Below, in pieces: positions 53,632 to 61,897 of a DNA stretch of 64,000 bases. The notes beneath the pieces were generated by a model. The model was given only the letters and a program-made list of their open reading frames with translations, was not told the origin of the DNA and ran no database searches. Position 1 is the stretch's first letter; each line of letters starts with the position of its first letter. The stretch is from Bacteroidota bacterium (lineage in GTDB: Bacteria; Bacteroidota; Bacteroidia; UKL13-3), in the NCBI GenBank assembly GCA_027484685.1, contig JAIXSO010000031.1, forward strand, positions 1 to 64,000. Reading direction: 5' to 3'. Made by a program: the position numbers and the translations under genes.

Positions 53632-54018
53632 ATGAAGGATTATAAAAAATATTATATCATACCTGCTCCACCCGAAGAAGTATATTTGGCATTAACTACC
53701 GAAGCAACTATTATGCTTTGGACAGGCGATAAAGCTGAAATGATAGCTGAACCTGGAACAGAGTTTAGTATGTGGGATGGCAGTATTATTGGTAAAAATT
53801 TAGAATTAGAACCTGGAAAAAGAATAGTACAACAATGGTATTTTGGCGAAAATGAAACAGAACCATCAATAGTTACTATAAAACTGCATGTTCATAAACA
53901 AGGAACTTCGGCCGAATTGCGTCATACCAATATTCCTGATGAAGCTTATGACGATATTTGTGAAGGTTGGGACTACGCTTACTTTGCCGAATTGATAGAT
54001 TTTTACGAAGGAGAATAA
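53632..54018 (+). CDS. START-like/AHSA1-type SRPBCC domain protein
   Basis: A 128-residue single-domain protein with the helix-grip layout of AHSA1/SRPBCC proteins: KKYYIIPAPPEEVYLALTT, WDGSIIGKNLELEPGKRIVQQWYF, VTIKLHVHKQGTSAELRHTNIP and a C-terminal helix (GWDYAYFAELIDFYEGE). Such folds bind hydrophobic ligands or chaperones; the ligand is unknown. It lies between two terminators and is transcribed alone. Confidence 0.85.
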   Translation: MKDYKKYYIIPAPPEEVYLALTTEATIMLWTGDKAEMIAEPGTEFSMWDGSIIGKNLELEPGKRIVQQWYFGENETEPSIVTIKLHVHKQGTSAELRHTNIPDEAYDDICEGWDYAYFAELIDFYEGE

Positions 54019-54067
54019 TCTTAGCCTAATTACTTTTGAAAAAAGTTTCATTAAAACTTTATTCCAT

Positions 54068-54100
54068 AAAAAAACCCAAGCTTTTAAACTTGGGTTTTTT
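54068..54100. terminator. Bidirectional rho-independent terminator
   Basis: AAAAAACCCAAG (54069-54080) with CTTGGGTTTTTT (54089-54100), 8-base loop, A- and T-runs on both sides. It serves the SRPBCC gene and the convergent rplY gene. Confidence 0.92.
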
Positions 54101-54119
54101 AGTATTATATAATCTGAGA

Positions 54120-54707
54120 TTATTTTTTCTTTCCTTTAGCTTCTTCTGTAGCTGCTGAAACTGCTGCTCTAGTAGTTTTAACAGTTACCACAGGATTGTT
54201 AGGTGAATCCATCAAGGTTATGTTAGTAACAGTTATATCACCAACTTTTATTGATTTACCAATTTCTAAAGTTTCGATATTTACTTCAATAGATTCTGGT
54301 AAATTAGCTGGTAAACCTTTTACTTTTAATTTTTGTTGTTTAACCATCAATTTACCACCTTGACGAACACCAATTGAATTTCCAACACATTTTACTGGAA
54401 TTAAAATATCAATTGCTTTATTTTCATCCAACTCCATGAAATCAGCATGGATAATAGAATCGTTAACTGGGTGATACTGAATATCTTTTAAAACTGCTTT
54501 GAATACTGAACCATCAATATCTAATTGCACTTTATAAGTATTTGGAGTGTAAACTAAAAGTTTGAAATCAGCTTCATACATAGTGAAGTGAATATGCTCT
54601 TTACCACCATATAATACACATGGTACTTGACCTGCAGCTCTTACTAATTTTGTTGCTGCTTTTCCTAAATCGTTACGTTTGTAACCAAACATTGCTACTG
54701 TTTTCAT
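54120..54707 (-). CDS. rplY: 50S ribosomal protein L25/general stress protein Ctc
   Basis: A 195-residue 5S-rRNA-binding ribosomal protein of the long (Ctc/TL5) type. The N-terminal L25 domain (about 1-92) has GKAATKLVRAAGQVPCVLYGG and the C-terminal beta domain (about 95-180) ends VTNITLMDSPNNPVVTV, followed by a Lys-rich tail. prs lies 92 bases upstream on the same strand, the usual prs-rplY neighbourhood in bacteria. Confidence 0.95.
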   Translation of the reverse strand: MKTVAMFGYKRNDLGKAATKLVRAAGQVPCVLYGGKEHIHFTMYEADFKLLVYTPNTYKVQLDIDGSVFKAVLKDIQYHPVNDSIIHADFMELDENKAIDILIPVKCVGNSIGVRQGGKLMVKQQKLKVKGLPANLPESIEVNIETLEIGKSIKVGDITVTNITLMDSPNNPVVTVKTTRAAVSAATEEAKGKKK

Positions 54708-54799
54708 TCTTTGTTTTCTCCTTTTTACTTTTTAAAAATTTTGGCAAAACCCATTTTGGAATCCCAATACTAATTTTGCTTTTTGGTTTATAATTTATT

Positions 54800-55747
54800 T
54801 TATTTTTTTAATTCGAATAATGAACTGATACTACCATGTTCATTTACATTTCTAATGGCTTCAGAAAATAAATCAGCCGATGTTAATACTTTAATTTTAG
54901 CACTTTCTTGTTTTAATGGAATGGTATCGGTAACCACTAATTCGTCAATAACTGAATTTTCAATGGTTTCGTAAGCTTTTCCAGATAAAACTGGGTGAGT
55001 ACAAAATGCCCTCACACTTAAAGCACCTTTATCTTTCATTAATTGGGCAGCTTTAGCTAGTGTACTTCCGGTATCAATAATATCATCTACCATTACTACA
55101 TGCTTTCCGCTAACATCACCAATTAAGGTCATTGCAGCTATTTCGTTAGCTCTTCTTCTTTCTTTATCACAAATTACCATGTCAATTCCTAATGCTTTTG
55201 CATAAGTTCTTGCTCTGGTAGTTGAACCCATATCGGGCGAAGCAATAATTAAATTACCAATATTGGCTAAGTTTTTAATATATGGTAAAAATATAACCGA
55301 TGGATCCATATGATCAACCGGAATTTCGAAAAATCCTTGAATTTGAGGCGCGTGTAAATCCATTGTCATAACGCGGCTTGCACCAACTGCAGTTAGCATA
55401 TCAGCCACAACTTTTGAACCAATAGCCACGCGGGGTTTGTCTTTTCTATCTTGACGAGCCATACCGAAATATGGAATAACTGCAGTAATATAATGAGCTG
55501 ATGCACGTTTTGCAGCATCAATCATTAATAATAACTCCATTAAATTGTCAGAATTTGCAAACGTTGATTGGATTAAAAATACATCACAACCACGAACACT
55601 TTCATTAAAACTTGGCTGAAATTCGCCATCACTAAATCGGGCAGTAGTACAATCTCCAAGTGGCTGACCAAAAGCGTCAGCAATTTTTTCAGCTAAATAA
55701 CGTGAATTTGTTCCTGAAAATAGCTTAACTTGATTATTATTTGCCAT
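54800..55747 (-). CDS. prs: Ribose-phosphate pyrophosphokinase
   Basis: Makes PRPP from ribose 5-phosphate and ATP for nucleotide, histidine and tryptophan synthesis. The 315 residues are the normal length. Visible: FSDGEFQPSFNESVRG, YFGMARQDRKD, MTMDLHAPQIQGFF with His132, PDMGSTTRAR, and the PRPP loop VDDIIDTGSTL with Asp221/Asp222. It lies downstream of tRNA-Gln and upstream of rplY on the same strand. Confidence 0.96.
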   Translation of the reverse strand: MANNNQVKLFSGTNSRYLAEKIADAFGQPLGDCTTARFSDGEFQPSFNESVRGCDVFLIQSTFANSDNLMELLLMIDAAKRASAHYITAVIPYFGMARQDRKDKPRVAIGSKVVADMLTAVGASRVMTMDLHAPQIQGFFEIPVDHMDPSVIFLPYIKNLANIGNLIIASPDMGSTTRARTYAKALGIDMVICDKERRRANEIAAMTLIGDVSGKHVVMVDDIIDTGSTLAKAAQLMKDKGALSVRAFCTHPVLSGKAYETIENSVIDELVVTDTIPLKQESAKIKVLTSADLFSEAIRNVNEHGSISSLFELKK

Positions 55748-55780
55748 GATTTTTTGTATATGAAACCCTTAAGTAAACAA

Positions 55781-55812
55781 TTAGCTTACCTAAACACCGT
55801 TAAGTAAGCTAA
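55781..55812 (-). terminator. Hairpin between tRNA-Gln and prs, terminator or leader structure
   Basis: TTAGCTTACCTAA (55781-55793) pairs with TTAAGTAAGCTAA (55800-55812) over 13 bp with one G-T pair and a 6-base loop. It starts 23 bases past the tRNA 3' end and ends 33 bases before the prs start. The T-run after it on the minus strand is interrupted (TTGTTTAC), so it may be a processing or attenuating structure rather than a full terminator. Confidence 0.55.
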
Positions 55813-55835
55813 CTATTTTTAAAAAACTAAACTGT

Positions 55836-55907
55836 TGTCCGACTAGGGCTCGAACCTAGACTCTACTGAACCAAAATCAGTTGTGTTGCCAGTTACACCA
55901 TCAGACA
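55836..55907 (-). tRNA. tRNA-Gln (anticodon TTG)
   Basis: A 72-nt cloverleaf on the minus strand: acceptor arms TGTCTGA and TCGGACA pair over 7 bp with one G-T, T-arm GGTTCGAGCC, D-arm with GG, and anticodon arm ACTGA-TTTTGGT-TCAGT with loop anticodon TTG reading CAA. No CCA is encoded. Confidence 0.96.
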
Positions 55908-55936
55908 ATTTCTCAATTCTTTCGTTTTGAGGAGTG

Positions 55937-55944
55937 CAAATGTA
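55937..55944 (-). promoter_or_regulatory. Bacteroidota -7 promoter element of tRNA-Gln
   Basis: On the minus strand this reads TACATTTG, an exact match to the TAnnTTTG consensus, 29 bases upstream of the tRNA 5' end, which fits a short leader. The -33 box (TTTG) is not well placed, so the promoter call rests on the -7 element. Confidence 0.5.
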
Positions 55945-56107
55945 AAATCTTTTTACAAATTGTAAAGCATTTTCTAAAAAAAATTTATTGATAAAAAGCA
56001 ACTAAATAAAAACCAGCGTATAAAAAATTTTACGGCTGTGCAAATATTGTGGCTAAACACTGCAATAATAATAGAACTTTTGTAGTTGTAATATTAATTA
56101 CTTTAAA

Positions 56108-57301
56108 TTGAACAATATACTAACTATAGCACTCATTTCGCCCTATTCTGGAAATAGATTTGCCACCTATTTGAATTATTATGCCGAAAATTTACTTAAA
56201 AAAGGTAAAAAGGTAATAGTAATTAGCCCAGAGTTTTTTGAAATAGCTGAATACATTAAATTAAAAGCACCCCGATATTTAGATAATTTTACAGCTTTGC
56301 CTCTAGATGAAAAAATATTTAGCGATAACCGCCCCAATTATTTTGAACTTTTAGGCCGTTGGAATGCCATTAATAGTAAAATTAAACAAGCTGAAAAAGT
56401 GGTAAAGGCCGAGGTTGATTTTGCCTTCTTCTCTCCTATCGATCCGTTTATACGCGAATCAGTGCATTTATTTTTGCTCGATTTAGTGTTTAAGTACAAA
56501 TGGAGTGGTATTTATTTTAACCCAAAACCATATAGACTAAAACAGTTAAAACTAAATGTGGACCCCAAATTTTTGGAGCCCGATTATTTGTTTAGGTCGA
56601 AAAATTGTGTGGGTGTTTGTGTTTTAGATAGATTTATAACCGAACCTTTAAAAAGTAGGGTTTATAAAAAAGTAGTGGTTTTTCCTGAAATAAGTAATGT
56701 AAGTATTCAAAAAAAGGAATCGGTTTATAGCAAACAAATTAAGGAAATGGCTAAAAGCCGTGTGGTAGTTGGATTGCTTGGTGTAGAACAAAATGAAGGG
56801 ATTACAGCTTTAATCAGGTTAATTAAAAAAGTGGATACCGATAAATACTTTTTTGTATTTGCAGGTAAACTCGATTTTAAATTAATGGATGATAAACAGC
56901 GCCAAGAGGTGGAACTGTTTATGAACGACCATGCACCCAATATTCTATTCATTTTACAACCATTAAACGAAGAGGAAATCAATCAGATTTATAAAGAGAT
57001 AGATATAAGCTACTTGTATTTTTACAATTACGTATCTTCTAATAATTTATTAACTAAAGCAGCTTATTACCAAAAACCCATTTTAGCCAATAAAGATTTT
57101 TGTGTAGGCGATACTGTTAAAAAATTTAAAATTGGTTTAAGTGTAAATGGTAAAATGGAAGAAAGTGTAAATGCACTTGAATTTTTAAGACTAGAACGTC
57201 TTGACTTTAATGTATTTGATAAAGAAGCATTTAGTGAATATTACGCTTTGCAAAGTGAATCATTTTTAACCAATGCCTTTGAAGAAATTATGTTCTTTTA
57301 G
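56108..57301 (+). CDS. Putative GT-B glycosyltransferase
   Basis: A 397-residue cytosolic protein. The start is a TTG; no ATG lies between it and the upstream stop, and this start opens directly on ILTIALISPYSGNRFATYLNYYAENL, the usual first strand/helix of GT-B enzymes. The C-terminal lobe contains VVVGLLGVEQNEGITAL, FVFAGKLDF and LNEEEINQIYKEIDISYLYF, typical of GT4-like nucleotide-sugar lobes, but the EX7E motif is not obvious. Donor and acceptor are unknown. A DedA gene follows. Confidence 0.68.
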   Translation: MNNILTIALISPYSGNRFATYLNYYAENLLKKGKKVIVISPEFFEIAEYIKLKAPRYLDNFTALPLDEKIFSDNRPNYFELLGRWNAINSKIKQAEKVVKAEVDFAFFSPIDPFIRESVHLFLLDLVFKYKWSGIYFNPKPYRLKQLKLNVDPKFLEPDYLFRSKNCVGVCVLDRFITEPLKSRVYKKVVVFPEISNVSIQKKESVYSKQIKEMAKSRVVVGLLGVEQNEGITALIRLIKKVDTDKYFFVFAGKLDFKLMDDKQRQEVELFMNDHAPNILFILQPLNEEEINQIYKEIDISYLYFYNYVSSNNLLTKAAYYQKPILANKDFCVGDTVKKFKIGLSVNGKMEESVNALEFLRLERLDFNVFDKEAFSEYYALQSESFLTNAFEEIMFF

Positions 57302-57384
57302 TACTTTGACTATTTATAAACAATGTAAACTGTTGCATTAATGCATAAAAAGGCTTAATTCGTAAAAAATTAATTTTTAAAATA

Positions 57385-57996
57385 GTGGATAGTTTTTGGG
57401 ATTTATTTAAGCCGCAAGAGTTAATTGAGTTCGGAGGTTTTGCCTTGGTGCTTGTCATTATATTTTTAGAAAATGGCGTTTTCTTTGGCTTTTTTCTCCC
57501 TGGCGATTCGTTGCTCTTCACCGCAGGCTTGCTTTGCACCACTATTTTAAAAATAACCTTAACTAAACTTATTATTGGTATTGCTTTGGCAGCAATTGGT
57601 GGCTATTATTTTGGTTATTGGTTTGGCTGGAAAACAGGCGATAATATTTACAAACGAAAAGAAAGTATTTTTTTTAAAAAGAAATACATGGAAACAGCAC
57701 AAGAGTTTTATAAAAAATATGGTGGAATAGCACTTATTTTAGGTAGATTTTTGCCAATAGTAAGAACTTTTGCTCCTATTTTAGCGGGCATAGTTCGTGT
57801 AAATCCTTTCATATTCTTTATTTACACTGTGGTAGGTGCATTCTTGTGGCCTGTAGTAGTTTGTGGTGCAGGTTTTTATGTTGGCCAAGTTTTTCCTCAA
57901 GCCATCGATTATTTAAATTATATCATCATTGGGTTTATTGTAGTAACTAGCATTCCCGTTGTTAAATCACTTACTAAAAAGAAAACGGTTGAATAG
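57385..57996 (+). CDS. DedA/SNARE-associated family membrane protein
   Basis: A 203-residue inner-membrane protein with a GTG start. DedA signatures: ENGVFFGFFLPGDSLLFTAGLL and, after a polar loop, GGIALILGRFLPIVRTFAPILAGI with the conserved Arg and Pro, then two C-terminal helices. DedA proteins are proposed undecaprenyl-phosphate or lipid flippases; here this is family knowledge only. rsmI begins 70 bases downstream. Confidence 0.9.
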   Translation: MDSFWDLFKPQELIEFGGFALVLVIIFLENGVFFGFFLPGDSLLFTAGLLCTTILKITLTKLIIGIALAAIGGYYFGYWFGWKTGDNIYKRKESIFFKKKYMETAQEFYKKYGGIALILGRFLPIVRTFAPILAGIVRVNPFIFFIYTVVGAFLWPVVVCGAGFYVGQVFPQAIDYLNYIIIGFIVVTSIPVVKSLTKKKTVE

Positions 57997-58066
57997 TTAA
58001 TAGAGTTAACCCATAAACCTATTTTGCCAATTTGGTTTACAACTCTTTTTTATACATTTGCCCAAT

Positions 58067-58744
58067 ATGCACATAGGTACACTTTTTATTGTTCCAACTC
58101 CCATTGGAAATTTGGAAGATATTACGCTTCGAGCCATTCGTATCTTAAAAGAAGTAGATTTAATAATAGCGGAAGATACTAGGCAAAGCATAAAATTATT
58201 AAATCACTACGACATAAAAAAGCCTTTGCAAAGCTACCATATGCATAATGAACATAAGGTATTGCAACATTATGTAAATGAATTACTAGACGGAAAAAAT
58301 ATAGCATTAATTAGCGATGCAGGCACTCCCGCCATTAGCGACCCTGGTTTTTTATTGGTGCGCGAAAGTTTAAAAAACAGCATCAAAGTCGATTGTTTAC
58401 CTGGAGCAACCGCGTTTGTACCAGCTTTGGTAAAAAGTGGTTTACCTGCTGATAGCTTTTGTTTTGAAGGATTTTTGCCAGAAAAAAAAGGCCGACAAAC
58501 CATGTTAAAAAAACTTTGTGAGGAAGAGCGCACCATAATTTTGTATGAAAGTCCGCATAGAATTGTAAAAACACTTAAACAGTTTGTTGAATATTTTGGC
58601 GCAGAAAGGCAAATAAGCGTAAGCCGTGAGTTAACCAAAACCTTTGAGGAAACTGTTAATGGAACAATTGCGGAAGTGCTTAATCATTTTGAAAACAACA
58701 CTGTAAAAGGTGAATTTGTAATAGTTATAGATGGTAAAAAATAA
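58067..58744 (+). CDS. rsmI: 16S rRNA (cytidine(1402)-2'-O)-methyltransferase
   Basis: SAM-dependent 2'-O-methylation of C1402 in 16S rRNA. The 225-residue protein starts best at ATG 58067 (an in-frame TTG nine bases upstream adds three residues). Visible: LFIVPTPIGNLEDITLRAI, EDTRQSIKLLNHY, ISDAGTPAISDPG, LPGATAFVPALV and SRELTKTFEE, all standard. Its last 14 bases overlap the start of lnt, so the pair is translationally coupled. Confidence 0.95.
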   Translation: MHIGTLFIVPTPIGNLEDITLRAIRILKEVDLIIAEDTRQSIKLLNHYDIKKPLQSYHMHNEHKVLQHYVNELLDGKNIALISDAGTPAISDPGFLLVRESLKNSIKVDCLPGATAFVPALVKSGLPADSFCFEGFLPEKKGRQTMLKKLCEEERTIILYESPHRIVKTLKQFVEYFGAERQISVSRELTKTFEETVNGTIAEVLNHFENNTVKGEFVIVIDGKK

Positions 58745-60332
58745 CACATTAAGGTGGCTGTTATACGGCCTTGGGGCAGCAATAAGTTTTGGATTAGCTT
58801 GGGTACCTTTTAATATTACTCCTTTAATTTTTGTAAGTTTCTTTTTGCTTTTATTACTAGAGCAAGAAATGCGTTTACAAAAAATTCATACTGGAATTTT
58901 TGTTTCCATCATAGTTTTTAGCAATATATGTTTAAATTTATTTACCACTTATTGGATTTGGAATGCTAGTCCTGGAGGTGGTGTATTTGCTTGGCTTTTC
59001 GATACTTTTTTAATGACCATACCTTGGTGGATTTTTCATGTAGTTAATAAAAAACAGCAACGTGTAAACTATTGGTTTTTTATTGCTTTATGGATTGGTG
59101 TTGAATTATTGCATACCCGTTGGCAATTTGCTTACCCTTGGCTAACCTTAGGAAATGTTTTTGCAGCTTGGCCACAAATAATTCAATGGTACGAATATAC
59201 AGGTGTATTTGGTGGTAGTTTATGGGTTTTGCTAGTTAGCATAGCAGGTTTAAAACTTTACAATTTTAAAAAGGAGTTTGGCTCAATTCCAACCAAGAAA
59301 ATATTCAATCAATTGTTTATTTATATTTTAGCACCACTGTTTTTATCGTTTTACATTTTAAATGGTCGCCATAACAATAATGCAACCGCTGATAAATCAA
59401 GAAAAGCCGAAATTACCATTGCTCAACCAAACTTTGACCCTTATGAAAAATTTGAAAGCATAGCTCCATATCAGCAAATGCAGCAGATTTTAAATTTAAC
59501 AGCTGGCAAATTAAACCCAACTACGCATGTGGCATTAATGCCCGAAACAGCTATTACTGAAGATATAGATGAACGAAATTTCAACCAAAACAACTCTGTA
59601 AATTTAGTAGATACCTTTATTAATAACCATGCTGGATTGAGTATTTTAAGTGGTGCCAGTACTTTCAAATTTTATTTCGATAAGAATGAAGTAACCCCTA
59701 CAGCAAGGTTTTATCAAGATAATATTTACTACGATTATTACAATACAGCAGTGTTTAAAAACAGCCAATCAAATTGGCAAGTTTACCATAAAAGCAAATT
59801 GGTTCCTGGGGTTGAAAATATGCCTTATGTAAATGTATTTAGTTTCCTTAAAAAATTTGTTATAAACCTTGGTGGTACAAGCGGTGGCCTAGGAAAAGAT
59901 AAAGAACCTAGCAACTTTACCGATGTAAATAAAGTACAATATGCGCCTGTAATTTGTTACGAAAGTGTGTTTGGGGAATATGTAACAGATTATGTAAAAA
60001 AAGGTGCAAACGTTATTTGTATAATAACCAACGATGCTTGGTGGGGAAATACTGCTGGTTATAAACAACATTTTGAGTACGCCAAATTACGTGCAATTGA
60101 AAACAGAAGATATGTGGCAAGGTCAGCCAATACTGGCATTTCGGGCTTTATAGATGACGAAGGAAACACCATTCAAAAAACTAAATGGAATGAAGTTACA
60201 GCAATAAATGGAACTGTAAAAGTAAATGCTGAGATTACTTTTTACACCAAGTATGGCGATTACATTGCATATATGGCTGCATTTTATTTGTTGTTTAATT
60301 TGCCTAAACTTTTATTACGAAGAAAAAATTAA
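58731..60332 (+). CDS. lnt: Apolipoprotein N-acyltransferase
   Basis: Adds the third acyl chain to the N-terminal cysteine of lipoproteins in the inner membrane. The 533 residues have six or more N-terminal helices (about 10-205), then a nitrilase-like periplasmic domain with the triad Glu272 (MPETAI), Lys354 (YHKSKLVPG) and Cys409 (ICYESVF), and a final helix. It overlaps rsmI by 14 bases. It fits an organism with many lipoproteins. Confidence 0.94.
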   Translation: MVKNNTLRWLLYGLGAAISFGLAWVPFNITPLIFVSFFLLLLLEQEMRLQKIHTGIFVSIIVFSNICLNLFTTYWIWNASPGGGVFAWLFDTFLMTIPWWIFHVVNKKQQRVNYWFFIALWIGVELLHTRWQFAYPWLTLGNVFAAWPQIIQWYEYTGVFGGSLWVLLVSIAGLKLYNFKKEFGSIPTKKIFNQLFIYILAPLFLSFYILNGRHNNNATADKSRKAEITIAQPNFDPYEKFESIAPYQQMQQILNLTAGKLNPTTHVALMPETAITEDIDERNFNQNNSVNLVDTFINNHAGLSILSGASTFKFYFDKNEVTPTARFYQDNIYYDYYNTAVFKNSQSNWQVYHKSKLVPGVENMPYVNVFSFLKKFVINLGGTSGGLGKDKEPSNFTDVNKVQYAPVICYESVFGEYVTDYVKKGANVICIITNDAWWGNTAGYKQHFEYAKLRAIENRRYVARSANTGISGFIDDEGNTIQKTKWNEVTAINGTVKVNAEITFYTKYGDYIAYMAAFYLLFNLPKLLLRRKN

Positions 60333-60421
60333 TGATAGCTTTTGAGGAAATAGAATCTAATTGCAAAAAATATCCACTAGAAATAATATTATAAAATTGG
60401 TATCATTTTCTTACTCCAAAA

Positions 60422-60766
60422 TTATACTTCTAATAATGATTTGTCTTCCCAAACATCTTCATAATTATTTTCACCAATTAAGAATCTAAATCCCGGAGGT
60501 AAACCTAAAAATTTAATCACATCAGGACACCAATCAATTAAATGAGAAACATGCAATGGATGAAAAAAATCGTCTGAATCCGAAAACTCCTCTCCTGCCC
60601 AAATATACCAACCTGTAGAATTTCCTTCTTGCGGATGCCTAAGGCCATTAATTGGAAGCATACCAGACTTAATATTCAAAGAAATGCCAACGACAAGTTC
60701 TTCAGGAGATGAAAAAAAAGGAGCTGAATATTTTTCACATATTTCTATTTGACTTTTATTGTTCAT
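60422..60766 (-). CDS. Hypothetical protein resembling Imm33-type immunity proteins
   Basis: A 114-residue soluble acidic protein with many Trp and aromatic residues: [42 protein letters not shown] and [11 protein letters not shown]. The layout recalls DUF2185/Imm33-type immunity proteins, but I am not sure of the family. No toxin gene is adjacent, so if it is an immunity protein it is an orphan. Upstream is a carboxymuconolactone-decarboxylase-like gene on the same strand. Confidence 0.55.
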   Translation of the reverse strand: MNNKSQIEICEKYSAPFFSSPEELVVGISLNIKSGMLPINGLRHPQEGNSTGWYIWAGEEFSDSDDFFHPLHVSHLIDWCPDVIKFLGLPPGFRFLIGENNYEDVWEDKSLLEV

Positions 60767-60861
60767 TTATATTTTAACTTTCCTTCGTTTTCAACTTTGT
60801 TAAGTTAATTCGAAAGTGATTTTTAATAAAACAACTAACAAACCTTTATTACTTATAACCT

Positions 60862-61200
60862 CTACCCTACCAACTCTTCCCAATACTCAACTGCTCTGCG
60901 GGTATGTGGAATAACAATGGTTCCACCAACAATATTGGCAACTGCAAATATTTCAAACATTTGCTCAGTAGTAACTCCAGCTTCATGGCATTTACCTAAA
61001 TGGTATTTTATACAATCATCGCAACGCAAAACCATGCTGGCTACCAAGCCTAACATTTCTTTTACTTGACTGCTCAATGCACCATCAGCATAAGTATTGC
61101 TATCTAAGTTAAATAAACGTTTCAATACCAAGTTTTCCGAACCTAGTATTTTTTCATTCATTTTTTCGCGGTAAGTATTAAATTCTTCTACTTTATTCAT
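60862..61200 (-). CDS. Carboxymuconolactone decarboxylase/AhpD-like protein
   Basis: A 112-residue all-helical protein of the CMD/AhpD family. It has the RCDDCIKYHL active-site motif (Cys60, Cys63, His67), the thiol pair used by AhpD-like peroxidase partners and general reductants. The substrate is unknown; no alkyl hydroperoxidase lies nearby. It is transcribed on the minus strand, 95 bases upstream of the Imm33-like gene. Confidence 0.9.
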   Translation of the reverse strand: MNKVEEFNTYREKMNEKILGSENLVLKRLFNLDSNTYADGALSSQVKEMLGLVASMVLRCDDCIKYHLGKCHEAGVTTEQMFEIFAVANIVGGTIVIPHTRRAVEYWEELVG

Positions 61201-61275
61201 AATATTTGGTTTGTTTCAAGCTGTTTGCTTCAAGTTTCTTTAGTAATTTATTTTAAAATATTTATGCCAATAGTA

Positions 61276-61728
61276 TTAGTTATTTTTCAAATAGGTTTCT
61301 AACTCTTCAGGCTTTTGAGTGCCAATTAGAATTCTTTCGCCATTTTTTAAAACCAACTGCAAACCCATATTTCCCGACACATTATAGGCTTTACCGTTTT
61401 TAAAACCATATCGGTATCCCCAACCGCCATATTCTTTTATGGGTGAGTATTTTCTAACCTCAATAGAAGCTACTTCGCTCCAAGTAATTAACCTTCCTTT
61501 AAACTGAAAAGGGAATAATTGAAAATAAACACCTTCTTTATTAATTTTAGTGTTCAACCTTAGTGCTATTAAAATTAAATCGGCCAAAAAAGTAACCACT
61601 AATGGAGATATTGAAGCAAATGAAGCCGGCATTTGCACATAATTAATAGCTGCAAAAATGGTAACAGTTACCATTAATACAATCACCCAAGCTTGCTTCA
61701 CTTTTTGGCTTTCTATAAATTCATTCAT
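61276..61728 (-). CDS. Small membrane protein with PH-like cytosolic domain
   Basis: A 150-residue protein: two N-terminal hydrophobic helices (about 12-30 and 37-57) and a C-terminal beta-rich domain (about 65-150) with FQLFPFQFKGRLITWSEV, EYGGWGYRYGFKNGKAYNV and ERILIGTQKPEELETYL, as in bacterial PH-like membrane proteins. No function known. It is the first of three minus-strand genes (61.7 to 60.4 kb), divergent from isocitrate dehydrogenase. Confidence 0.75.
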   Translation of the reverse strand: MNEFIESQKVKQAWVIVLMVTVTIFAAINYVQMPASFASISPLVVTFLADLILIALRLNTKINKEGVYFQLFPFQFKGRLITWSEVASIEVRKYSPIKEYGGWGYRYGFKNGKAYNVSGNMGLQLVLKNGERILIGTQKPEELETYLKNN

Positions 61729-61897
61729 GTTTTATTTAAAATTTATTATACAAAAATAACTAAAAGCAAGTTATTACTAACCTTTAAAAAAATTAAAACA
61801 AAAACCCATAAAAATAACTTATGCTAAACATTATAAACATAAATAAAAATTTATTGAAAAAGCTTTTCATTTTTGTGCCACAATTTTTAAAACAATT

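Noticed and set aside
58270-58638. Minus-strand open frame of 122 codons opposite rsmI
   Set aside because: Fully antisense to a clear rsmI gene; no domain.
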